This document shows positions 57,081 through 64,000 of a stretch of DNA of 64,000 bases, piece by piece. Origin of the DNA: Acidovorax sp. Leaf191 (GTDB taxonomy: Bacteria; Pseudomonadota; Gammaproteobacteria; Burkholderiales; Burkholderiaceae_C); NCBI RefSeq assembly GCF_001424425.1, contig NZ_LMPT01000019.1:98540-162539 (forward strand), read 5' to 3'. Within the stretch, counting starts at the first letter, position 1. Each line of letters opens with the position of its first letter. A model generated the notes under the pieces. It searched no databases. It was not told the DNA's origin and saw nothing but the letters and a program-made list of their open reading frames with translations. Both the position numbers and the translations under genes were made by a program.

Positions 57081-58253
57081 TCACTCGGTGATGTCGAACT
57101 GGTCCAGGTAGTCCGTCTTGAGCGTCAGGCCCAGGCCCGGCACGTCGTCCTTGAGCTGGATGAAGCCGTTTTCCGCGATGGGCTCTCCGTCGAAGATGTA
57201 CCAGAACAGCTCGTTGCCCACCTCGACGTCGAAGATGGGGAAGTACTCGGCCATGGGCGACGCCAGCGTGCTCATGGTCAGGTGGTAGTTGTGCATCTGC
57301 CCGGCGTGCGGGATGACAGGCACGCTGTAGGCCTCGCACAGCGCGTTGATCTTGTGGGCCGCAGTGATGCCGCCGACGCGGTTGGTGTCGTACTGCACGA
57401 CGCTCACCGCCTTCTTGTCCAGCAGTTGCTTGAACCCGTAGAGGCTGAACTCGTGTTCCCCGCCCGAGATCGGGATGCTGGTGAGCTGGTTGAGCTCGGC
57501 ATAGCCGTCGATGTCGTCCGCGATGACGGGCTCCTCCAGCCAGCGGGGCTCGAACTTTTCGAGCTTGGGCAGGATGCGCTTGGCGTACTCGACGTTCCAG
57601 CCCATGTAGCACTCGAGCATGAGATCGTTGTCATAACCGATCACCTCGCGCACGGCCTCGACGGACCGGAGGTTCTCCCTTACGCCCTGCTGCAGGTGCG
57701 CCGGGCCGTAGCCGAAACGCATCTTGAACGCCGTGAAGCCCTGGTCCAGGAACTTCTGCGCTTCCTGCTGCATGTCTTCGAGGTGGGTGCGGTACAGCTT
57801 GGAGTAGTAGCACGGGATTTTTTCCTTGGTACGCCCGCCCAGCAGCTTGAACACGGGCTTGTTCACGCTCTTGCCCAGGATGTCCCAGATGGCCAGGTCC
57901 ACGGCCGAGATCGCGGCCATGGTGACGCCCTTGCGGCCCCAGGCATGGGTGGCGCGGTACATGCGCTGCCACAGGTATTCGTAGTCCCACGGGTCCTGGC
58001 CGATCACCAGCGGCGCCAGGTACTGGTCGATGATGGCTTTGGCGATGCTGGGCGCCAGGGCCACATTGCCCAGGCCCACGATGCCGTCGTCGGTCTCGAT
58101 CTCGACCACCGTCCACGCATGGAAACGGAAGGTGCTCATGGTCTCCTGCGGCGCGTAGAGCAGGTCCATCGCGTTGGAGCAGAAGTTGCCTTGCGGCGGC
58201 ACGGTCTTGCCCTTCCATTGGAAAACGCGGGCGCGGACGGATTTGATTTTCAT
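57081..58253 (-). CDS. Mandelate racemase/enolase-superfamily sugar-acid dehydratase (rhamnonate dehydratase-like)
   Basis: 390 residues. After the capping domain, the barrel shows the KMR motif (AFKMRFG, about 175), metal ligands in [15 protein letters not shown] and SGGEHE, and the catalytic His in [11 protein letters not shown]. The block [15 protein letters not shown] and the late His are like L-rhamnonate dehydratase, but overall likeness is partial, so the true substrate may be another aldonate. It dehydrates an acid sugar to its 2-keto-3-deoxy form. Start at 58253, 20 bases after the PdxA-like gene. Confidence 0.88.
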   Translation of the reverse strand: MKIKSVRARVFQWKGKTVPPQGNFCSNAMDLLYAPQETMSTFRFHAWTVVEIETDDGIVGLGNVALAPSIAKAIIDQYLAPLVIGQDPWDYEYLWQRMYRATHAWGRKGVTMAAISAVDLAIWDILGKSVNKPVFKLLGGRTKEKIPCYYSKLYRTHLEDMQQEAQKFLDQGFTAFKMRFGYGPAHLQQGVRENLRSVEAVREVIGYDNDLMLECYMGWNVEYAKRILPKLEKFEPRWLEEPVIADDIDGYAELNQLTSIPISGGEHEFSLYGFKQLLDKKAVSVVQYDTNRVGGITAAHKINALCEAYSVPVIPHAGQMHNYHLTMSTLASPMAEYFPIFDVEVGNELFWYIFDGEPIAENGFIQLKDDVPGLGLTLKTDYLDQFDITE

Positions 58254-58273
58254 GGTGCGCGGTGTCCTGGTGG

Positions 58274-59314
58274 TCAGTGGTTGGATGTGGCCTGGTCGCG
58301 GGCCTGCGACGCGCTGTGCCCCATGCGGGCGGCGATCTGAAACGCGTTGCGCGTGGCATTGACATCGGCCATGCCCTGGCCGGCAATGTCGAAAGCGGTG
58401 CCGTGCGCCGGGGTGGTGATGGGCACTGGCAGCCCGCCTTGCACCGTCACGCCCTTGCTGAATCCCATGAGCTTGATGGCGATCTGGCCCTGGTCGTGGT
58501 ACATGGTCACGATCGCCTGGTAGAGGCCGTCGCGGGCCTTGAGGAAGATGGTGTCCGCCGGGAACGGGCCCTCCACCGGAAAGCCGCTGTCCCTGAGCTG
58601 CCGCACCGCGGGGGCGATGATGTCGATCTCTTCCCGCCCGCACATGCCGCCGTCGCCGCCATGCGGGTTGAACGCAGCCACCGCCACCCTGGGCTCGGGG
58701 TGGCCGCTGGCCTGCAGCGATTGGTAGATGAGCCGGGCGGCGCTGACAATGCGCTCCTGGCTCAGCATGCGGGCCGCATCCTTGAGCGGGATGTGCGAGG
58801 ACACGCGCGACGTCCACAGGTCACCCAGGGTGTTGAATTCGCAGAAGTAGCCCTGCACGCCGAGGTACTCGGCGAAGTGGTGCAGCTCGTCTTCATGCGC
58901 CAGGCCGCCCAGCTTCATGGCGTGCTTGTTCAGGGGGGCGAAACAGATGGCATCCACCTCGCCCGCCTGCGCTCCATCCATGCACCGGTCCAGCACCTGC
59001 AGCACCGAGGCGCCGCAGTCGGCGCTGGCCTGGCCGAGCTGCACTTGCTCCGGCTTGATCGTGGCGACGCTCAGGAAAGCGGGGCGACTGCTGTCTGCGC
59101 GGCTTCGCACATCGGACAGGCCAGCGATTGCCTGCGTGGCGACGTTCACCCCCGCGACGCGCTGCCCCTCGAGCCACACCCAGTGGTCCCCCACCACGAC
59201 GATGTTGGCCTGCTCTGTGACGCCGGGTGTGGCCAGCAGTTTGGCGATCAGTTCGGGGCCTATGCCTGCCGGGTCTCCGAGGGTGATGGCAACGACGGGC
59301 TTGGTGGACTTCAT
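58274..59314 (-). CDS. pdxA: PdxA-family 4-phospho-(erythronate/threonate) or 4-hydroxythreonine-phosphate dehydrogenase
   Basis: 346 residues from the ATG at 59314. [13 protein letters not shown] and the metal site histidines ([38 protein letters not shown]) are intact. In catabolic operons the family (PdxA2) oxidises 4-phospho-threonate or -erythronate. No DUF1537 kinase is nearby, so another role in sugar-acid breakdown is possible. Three tandem CATGTACGG units cover the start and allow upstream in-frame ATGs at 59317, 59326 and 59335. It is the first gene of the 13-member operon. Confidence 0.88.
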   Translation of the reverse strand: MKSTKPVVAITLGDPAGIGPELIAKLLATPGVTEQANIVVVGDHWVWLEGQRVAGVNVATQAIAGLSDVRSRADSSRPAFLSVATIKPEQVQLGQASADCGASVLQVLDRCMDGAQAGEVDAICFAPLNKHAMKLGGLAHEDELHHFAEYLGVQGYFCEFNTLGDLWTSRVSSHIPLKDAARMLSQERIVSAARLIYQSLQASGHPEPRVAVAAFNPHGGDGGMCGREEIDIIAPAVRQLRDSGFPVEGPFPADTIFLKARDGLYQAIVTMYHDQGQIAIKLMGFSKGVTVQGGLPVPITTPAHGTAFDIAGQGMADVNATRNAFQIAARMGHSASQARDQATSNH

Positions 59315-59341
59315 CATGTACGGCATGTACGGCATGTACGC
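59315..59341. repeat. Tandem 9-bp repeat across the pdxA-like start
   Basis: CATGTACGG is present almost three times in a row. Read on the minus strand each unit encodes Met-Pro-Tyr in the pdxA-like frame, so unit gain or loss would keep the frame and only change the number of start codons. Confidence 0.8.
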
Positions 59342-59457
59342 AGGGGTTACAAAAAGCTTCAGTCAGCGGATGGGGGGCGAATATAAGAACAAATACTATT
59401 AACGTATATTGAAAAGTTGCACTCGACAGATAACCCATGGCTATCATTTATGATTTA

Positions 59458-59477
59458 TATGTACTATTTGGTACATA
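59458..59477. promoter_or_regulatory. Palindromic operator between the catabolic operon and its LysR gene
   Basis: TATGTAC (59458-59464) and GTACATA (59471-59477) form a perfect 7-bp inverted repeat with a 6-base spacer. It is 22 bases before the LysR start and about 145 before the operon's first gene, in an AT-rich control region. Confidence 0.65.
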
Positions 59478-59498
59478 CAAACTTTTGTGCTGTCAGAC

Positions 59499-60431
59499 AT
59501 GCCTGAAACCACCCAGCTTCTGGTCTCCCAGATCCTCAACCGCCTGCGCATGCGCCAGGTGGCATTGCTGCTGAGCTTTGCGGACCACGGCACGCTGCGC
59601 CGTGCGGCCGCAGAGCTGGGCATGAGCCAGCCGGCGGCCACCAAGATGATTCAGGAACTGGAGTCGGCGCTGGGGCAGCGGCTCTTCGAGCGCGATGGCC
59701 GCGGCCAGAAGATGACGCAGGCCGGCGAGAAGGTGCTGGGCTTCTTCCAGGGCATGCGCGGCTCGCTGGAGTCGATGGTGCGCGAGCTCGACGAGCTGCA
59801 GCTGGGCAGCTCCGGGCGGGTGTCGGTCGGCTGCATCATGGCCCCGCTGCCTACGCTGCTCAACCAGGCCATCATCGCGCTCAACAAGACCTACCCGCTG
59901 ATCACGATCCACGTGACGCTGGACACCAGCGACCGGCTGGTGGAGATGCTCAAGGACGGCTCCATCGACATCGCCGTGGGCCGGGTGGCGCCCGAGCACC
60001 GGGCCGACTTCATCTTTCAGCCCCTGGAAAACGAAACGCTGTCGGTGGTGGTGGGCGTGGACCACCCGCTGTCCACCAAGAAGCATGTTCCGTTCGACAG
60101 CCTGCTCGAATACTCCTGGATCCTGCAGCCCTCCGGCAGCCCCATGCGGGAGGTGCTGGAGCAGGAGTTCCGCGCCATCCATGCTCCATTGCCGCGCGGG
60201 CTGGTCGAGACCGCATCCATCCTGACCACCATGCGCCTGATCGCGGACACCACGATGATTGCGGTGATTCCCCTGTCGATCGCCGACATCTATGCACGGC
60301 ACAATCTGCTGTGCATCCTGCCCTGCCACATCAAGCACAAGATGGGCGCCTTCGGCTCCATCATTCGCAAGGACAGACCGCTGCCGGAGGCGGCGCGCTA
60401 CTTTCTTTCAGGCCTGCACAACACGGTGTGA
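59499..60431 (+). CDS. LysR-type regulator of the sugar-acid operon
   Basis: 310 residues from the ATG at 59499 (a GTG at 59487 is possible). The helix-turn-helix is LLLSFADHGTLRRAAAELGMSQPAATKMIQELE (about 27-60). The effector part (VSVGCIMAPLPTLLNQAI, GRVAPEHRADFIFQPLENETL) resembles GbpR/galactose-binding-protein regulators. It is divergent from the operon headed by pdxA and is its obvious regulator. Its 3' end overlaps that of the next, convergent LysR gene by 24 bases. Confidence 0.92.
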   Translation: MPETTQLLVSQILNRLRMRQVALLLSFADHGTLRRAAAELGMSQPAATKMIQELESALGQRLFERDGRGQKMTQAGEKVLGFFQGMRGSLESMVRELDELQLGSSGRVSVGCIMAPLPTLLNQAIIALNKTYPLITIHVTLDTSDRLVEMLKDGSIDIAVGRVAPEHRADFIFQPLENETLSVVVGVDHPLSTKKHVPFDSLLEYSWILQPSGSPMREVLEQEFRAIHAPLPRGLVETASILTTMRLIADTTMIAVIPLSIADIYARHNLLCILPCHIKHKMGAFGSIIRKDRPLPEAARYFLSGLHNTV

Positions 60432-61352
60432 GGGCGGCGGCGGTGCCGCCACGTTGGCAAACGTGTCCAGCGCGCGCCACACCGCCAGGATGGCCGGGTC
60501 CTGCGCGTCGGCGGACCGGCGGGCGAGCCCCAGTTCGCGCAGCAAGGGCGGGTGCAGCGGGCGCACCTGCAGGCCCGCGGTGTCCTGCTCGCCATGGATG
60601 CCCGCCACGCCCGGCTGCTCCAGCGGCAGCACGGCCACGCCATGGCCAGCCACCACCAGGCTGCGCAGCGCCAGCGGGTGGTTCAACTCCATGCGGGGCC
60701 GCGGGTTCAGGCCGGCCTGGGCGAACCAGCCGGCCGTGAGACGGTACATCTGCGTGGCCGGGCCGAACGACATCCAGCGCTGATCCGCCAGCCACTGGGG
60801 CGTGACCTGCGGCGGCGCGGGCCACGCCGCAGGCACCAGCGCCACCATGGGGTCGCTGCGCCAGGCGTCCACCTGCACCCCGCTGCCCGACGCCTGCGGC
60901 AGGGCCACGATGGCCAGGTCGAGCGTGCCTGCCACCAGGCGGGCCATCGACTCGGCAGAACTGAGCACATCCAGCTTCACGTCCACCCCGGGGCTCTGCT
61001 GGGCCAGCCACTGCATCAGCGGCGGCAGCAGGCCCGCGCTGACGCCGGCCGTGGTGGCCAGGCGCACCACGCCCTGCAGCCCCTGCGCACGCCGGTGCAC
61101 CTGCTCCACCGCCTCGTCCGCAGCGGCCAGCAGCCGGCGCCCCGCGTCGACCATCACCTGGCCCGCGGCAGTCAGGCTGGCCTGCCGCCGGCCGCGCACC
61201 ACCAACGTGGCCCCCAGGCGCGACTCCAGCTCACTGATGTGCAGGCTCACGGTGGGGGGCGCCAGGTGCAGGGCCTGGGCCGCCGCGGCCAGCGTTTTCA
61301 GGTCGGCGATCGCTATCAGCGTCTGCACTTGGTCGAGGTTGAGGTTTCGCAT
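60408..61352 (-). CDS. LysR-type regulator divergent from the EamA transporter gene
   Basis: 314 residues. The helix-turn-helix starts LNLDQVQTLIAIADLKTLAAAAQALHLAPPTVSLHISELE. The effector domain spans about 90-300. It is divergent from the drug/metabolite transporter gene and a 24-base near-palindrome lies between them. It probably controls that exporter. Confidence 0.9.
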   Translation of the reverse strand: MRNLNLDQVQTLIAIADLKTLAAAAQALHLAPPTVSLHISELESRLGATLVVRGRRQASLTAAGQVMVDAGRRLLAAADEAVEQVHRRAQGLQGVVRLATTAGVSAGLLPPLMQWLAQQSPGVDVKLDVLSSAESMARLVAGTLDLAIVALPQASGSGVQVDAWRSDPMVALVPAAWPAPPQVTPQWLADQRWMSFGPATQMYRLTAGWFAQAGLNPRPRMELNHPLALRSLVVAGHGVAVLPLEQPGVAGIHGEQDTAGLQVRPLHPPLLRELGLARRSADAQDPAILAVWRALDTFANVAAPPPPSHRVVQA

Positions 61353-61361
61353 CAGAAATCC

Positions 61362-61385
61362 TGAATTCAATCATTATTGAACTCA
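61362..61385. promoter_or_regulatory. Palindromic operator between LysR and EamA genes
   Basis: Arms TGAATTCAAT (61362-61371) and ATTGAACTCA (61376-61385) pair at 9 of 10 positions around the spacer CATT. The inner TTCAAT-CATT-ATTGAA is perfect. It is 10 bases from the LysR start codon. Confidence 0.65.
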
Positions 61386-61445
61386 ACTTTACAGAAGTCT
61401 GCTTCAAAAAGATCATCACGCATCCAAACAAAATGCTGCGCCCTC

Positions 61446-62300
61446 ATGCTCACCAACGACATTTTCTTCGTCGTGCTGCTGTCCGCGGCACTCAATGCCG
61501 GGTGGAACAGCGCCATCAAGGTGGGCGGCGACCGGATCACCGCCATGGCGATCACCACGCTGATGGGCAGCGGGTTGTCGCTGCTGGCGCTGCCGTGGGT
61601 GGACCTGCCGGCGTCGGCCAGTTGGGCGCTGCTGGCCCTGTCGATCGCGGTGCACACGGCCTACCACTTCGCCCTGCCCGTGGCCTACAACCACGGGGAC
61701 ATGGGGCAGGTGTACCCCATCGCCCGGGGCTCCGCGCCGCTGATGGTGATGCTGGGCGCCGCAGTGTTTGCGGGCGAATGGCCCGGCGTGGGCGCGGTGT
61801 GGGGCGTGACGTGCCTGTGCACAGGCGTGCTGTCGCTAGCGCTCATCCGCAGCGGCACGGGGAGCGGCCGCGCCCAGCGCAAGGCTGTGGGCTATCCACT
61901 GCTGACGGGGGTGCTGATCGCCGCCTACACGGTGATCGACGCCATGGGTGCGCGCCAGGCGGGTTCGGCCATCGGCTTTGCAGTCATCCTCACGCTAGGC
62001 GACGGCATTGCCACGGCGCTCATCGTGCTGCTGTGGAAGGGGCCCCGCACCTTCTGCGTGGACCGCGCCATGCTCTGGCGCTGTAGCGCCGCGGGCACCA
62101 TGCAGATGGGGGCGTATTGGATTGCGGTGTGGGCGCTGGCACGGGCCCCCATGGGCGCGGTGTCGGCCCTGCGCGAGACCAGCGTGCTGCTGGTGGCGCT
62201 GATCTCCACCTGGCTGCTCAAGGAGCGCATGGGCCCGGCGCGCATCATGTCGGCCGTGCTGGTGTGCGCAGGGCTGCTCATGGTGCGGCTGTCGTCCTGA
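61446..62300 (+). CDS. EamA/DMT family transporter
   Basis: 284 residues, about ten membrane helices in two EamA halves. GQVYPIARGSAPLMVMLGA and PMGAVSALRETSVLLVALI are the paired conserved turns. Members export amino acids or metabolites. The ATG at 61446 begins the first helix after a short cytosolic start. The substrate is not known; the divergent LysR gene likely regulates it. Confidence 0.9.
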   Translation: MLTNDIFFVVLLSAALNAGWNSAIKVGGDRITAMAITTLMGSGLSLLALPWVDLPASASWALLALSIAVHTAYHFALPVAYNHGDMGQVYPIARGSAPLMVMLGAAVFAGEWPGVGAVWGVTCLCTGVLSLALIRSGTGSGRAQRKAVGYPLLTGVLIAAYTVIDAMGARQAGSAIGFAVILTLGDGIATALIVLLWKGPRTFCVDRAMLWRCSAAGTMQMGAYWIAVWALARAPMGAVSALRETSVLLVALISTWLLKERMGPARIMSAVLVCAGLLMVRLSS

Positions 62301-62327
62301 GCCACCAACTCCAGGCCCGCTGCGGCC

Positions 62328-63368
62328 TCACGGACTGCTGGCCGGGCGCTTTGCCGCCGCATCCCTGGCGCCCGGTTTCGTACCAGCCCTGGCCGCTTTC
62401 TTCGCACCAGGCCCGGGCCCTGCGCCGTCTCCCACGTCCACCCCCGCCAGCGTGCCCGACTTCGCCAACGCCTCAGCCAGAAACTTCACGAAGGTCTGCA
62501 CCCGCGTCGAGAACTGGTGGCGCTGGGGGTACACCGCGTACACGTCGGCCGCAGGCGTCTGGTAGTGCGGCAGCACGGGCTCCAGCAGGCCCTGCGCCAG
62601 GTGCCTGTTCACGTCCCACTCGGCACGCATCACGATGCCGTGCCCCTGCAACGCCCACAGCACGGCGATCTCGCCGTCGTTCGTGGTCAGGTTGCCGGTG
62701 ATCTTGATGGACTCGGTGTGGGCCTTGCTGCCCCGCCCGGTGGTCAGCCGCCACAGGCCGTAGGCCTCGTCGCCCTGGCGGATGCCGATGCACTGGTGGG
62801 CCATCAGGTCGCGCGGCACGCGGGGCCGGCCGTGGCGCTCCAGGTAGGCCGGCGCCGCGCACAGCACGCGCCGGTTGGGTGCGATGCGCCGGGCGATCAC
62901 GCGGCCGTCGGGTGGCTCGCCGAACCGCACGCACACGTCGTAGGCGTCGTCGGTGATGGGTGGCGGGTGAACCGACAGCTGCAACTGCACATCCACCTCA
63001 GGGTACAGCCGCACGAAGTCGGAGATAGCCGGCGCGATGTGCATGCGCCCGAAGCCCAGCGTGGCGTTCACGCGCAGCAGGCCCTTGGGGCTGGCGCGGG
63101 ACTGCACGATGAGCTCGTCCAGCGCATCGATCTCGCGCAGGATGCGGCGCGCGTGCTCCAGCAGCAGTTCGCCCTCGGGCGTGAGGCTCATGCGGCGCGT
63201 GGACCGGTTCACCAGCACCACGCCCAGGCGCCGCTCCATCTGCGCCAGGTGCTTGCTGACAGCGGCGGTGGAGACGCCCATCTCGCGCCCGGCGGCACTC
63301 AGGCTGGGGCTGGCGGCCAGGGTGGAGAAAAAACCCAGTTCGGCGGGCTGGATGGTGCTGGAACTCAT
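62328..63368 (-). CDS. LysR-type regulator divergent from the tartrate dehydrogenase gene
   Basis: 346 residues. The helix-turn-helix is at about 10-45 (LGFFSTLAASPSLSAAGREMGVSTAAVSKHLAQME). The effector domain has RVNATLGFGRMHIAPAISDFVRLYPEV. A 40-residue Lys/Ala/Pro-rich tail is unusual. Its divergent position points to control of the tartrate dehydrogenase gene at 63490, as for TtuA/DmlR-type regulators. Confidence 0.92.
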   Translation of the reverse strand: MSSSTIQPAELGFFSTLAASPSLSAAGREMGVSTAAVSKHLAQMERRLGVVLVNRSTRRMSLTPEGELLLEHARRILREIDALDELIVQSRASPKGLLRVNATLGFGRMHIAPAISDFVRLYPEVDVQLQLSVHPPPITDDAYDVCVRFGEPPDGRVIARRIAPNRRVLCAAPAYLERHGRPRVPRDLMAHQCIGIRQGDEAYGLWRLTTGRGSKAHTESIKITGNLTTNDGEIAVLWALQGHGIVMRAEWDVNRHLAQGLLEPVLPHYQTPAADVYAVYPQRHQFSTRVQTFVKFLAEALAKSGTLAGVDVGDGAGPGPGAKKAARAGTKPGARDAAAKRPASSP

Positions 63369-63381
63369 CGGCTAAATCTTC

Positions 63382-63392
63382 AACCCAGGGTT
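63382..63392. promoter_or_regulatory. Short palindrome between LysR and tartrate dehydrogenase genes
   Basis: AACCC A GGGTT is a perfect 11-base palindrome directly upstream of the LysR start and about 100 bases before the dehydrogenase start, followed by TTAAC. A LysR operator is possible. Confidence 0.4.
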
Positions 63393-63489
63393 AACGATGG
63401 ATTCACTTTATCGCCGTTCCTGCGCCGCGTCCAGGCCTACAGTCCGCTCCATCCCTTCAGCCACCCACCGCGTTCAACGCCCTACCACC

Positions 63490-64000
63490 ATGACCACCTA
63501 CGCAATAGCCACCATTCCCGGAGACGGCATCGGCAAGGAAGTGATTCCCGCCGGCCAGCGCGTGCTCGAAGCCCTGTCCACCCAGCACCCCGGCCTGCAG
63601 TTCGAGTTCGAAAACTTCGGCTGGGGCGGCGACTGGTACCGCGCCCATGGCGTGATGATGCCGGCCGATGGGCTCGATGCCCTGCGCGGCAAGGACGCCA
63701 TCCTGTTCGGCTCGGCCGGCGACCCGGACATCCCGGACCACATCACGCTGTGGGGACTGCGCCTGAAAATCTGCCAAGGGTTCGACCAGTACGCCAACGT
63801 GCGGCCCACGCGCATCCTGCCGGGCATCGACGCACCGCTCAAGCGCTGCGCCCCCAAGGACCTGGACTGGGTCATCGTGCGCGAAAACTCCGAAGGCGAA
63901 TACTCCGGCGTGGGCGGCCGCGTGCACCAGGGCCACCCGATCGAGGCCGCCACCGACGTCTCCATGATGACCCGGGTGGGCGTGGAGCGCATCCTGCGCT
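63490..64000 (+). CDS. ttuC: Tartrate dehydrogenase/decarboxylase family protein, cut by the window edge
   Basis: The first 170 codons are present. The N-terminus MTTYAIATIPGDGIGKEVIP is the NAD-binding start of the isopropylmalate/tartrate dehydrogenase family; NFGWGGDWYRAHGVMMP, LFGSAGDPDIPDHITLWGLRLKICQ and IVRENSEGEYSGVGGR identify the tartrate dehydrogenase branch and not LeuB. It oxidises tartrate or D-malate with NAD. The gene continues beyond the window. The divergent LysR gene is its likely regulator. Confidence 0.9.
   Translation, partial: MTTYAIATIPGDGIGKEVIPAGQRVLEALSTQHPGLQFEFENFGWGGDWYRAHGVMMPADGLDALRGKDAILFGSAGDPDIPDHITLWGLRLKICQGFDQYANVRPTRILPGIDAPLKRCAPKDLDWVIVRENSEGEYSGVGGRVHQGHPIEAATDVSMMTRVGVERILR

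Overview
This window is chromosomal DNA from a high-GC betaproteobacterium, most likely a member of the Comamonadaceae (Acidovorax-like). The evidence is uniform high-GC codon use, the family-typical gene set (AmpR with a class A beta-lactamase, soluble sugar-acid catabolic operons, many LysR regulators) and short dispersed repeats of a kind seen in that family. I see no rRNA, tRNA, prophage, insertion sequence or CRISPR array. The right edge cuts a gene.

Layout. 0-6.2 kb: a secreted His/Arg-rich protein, a membrane GGDEF-EAL protein with a periplasmic solute-binding sensor, a divergent PilZ protein and an acyl-CoA synthetase. 6.3-13.4 kb: two small membrane proteins, the helicase HrpA and a Tat-type serine hydrolase of the beta-lactamase fold. 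13.5-17.6 kb: the most unusual unit. A structured leader with a 9-codon ORF and an intrinsic terminator precedes a small basic protein, which is coupled to a soluble Clp-like AAA ATPase joined to an FtsH-type M41 peptidase; argA follows. 17.6-18.0 kb: a cluster of palindromic repeats. 18.0-24.7 kb: class A beta-lactamase with divergent ampR, a GAF/HD-GYP protein, trhO, a glutathione transferase and dsbB. 24.8-31.2 kb: the sulfate ABC transporter (sbp-cysT-cysW-cysA), a serine hydrolase, a 1-Cys peroxiredoxin and an AAA ATPase. 31.4-34.3 kb: a secreted protein, an ECF sigma factor and an overlapping membrane protein with C-terminal ankyrin repeats. 34.3-44.6 kb: HDOD, GNAT, LysR/azoR, a ketone-body group (patatin, acetoacetate decarboxylase, 3-hydroxybutyrate dehydrogenase), metQ, a DUF6817-like protein and an XRE-cupin/GNAT pair.

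44.8-59.3 kb is one long minus-strand operon for uptake, sensing and oxidation of a sugar acid or lactone: PdxA-like dehydrogenase, enolase-superfamily dehydratase, DapA-like dehydratase/aldolase, aldehyde dehydrogenase, SMP-30 lactonase, a frameshifted beta-propeller, cytochrome b561, a complete ABC importer, a chemoreceptor and a second binding protein. A divergent LysR gene is its likely regulator. 59.5-64 kb holds three LysR genes, an EamA transporter and the start of a tartrate dehydrogenase gene.

Two regulatory themes stand out. A shared promoter element (core near TATTCGTTTGGGTTTTAA) lies upstream of sbp, the peroxiredoxin and metQ and suggests one sulfur regulon. Perfect inverted repeats lie in front of the XRE gene and in four intergenic regions next to LysR genes. 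Everything here is read from sequence alone; family names rest on recognised motifs, not on database searches.
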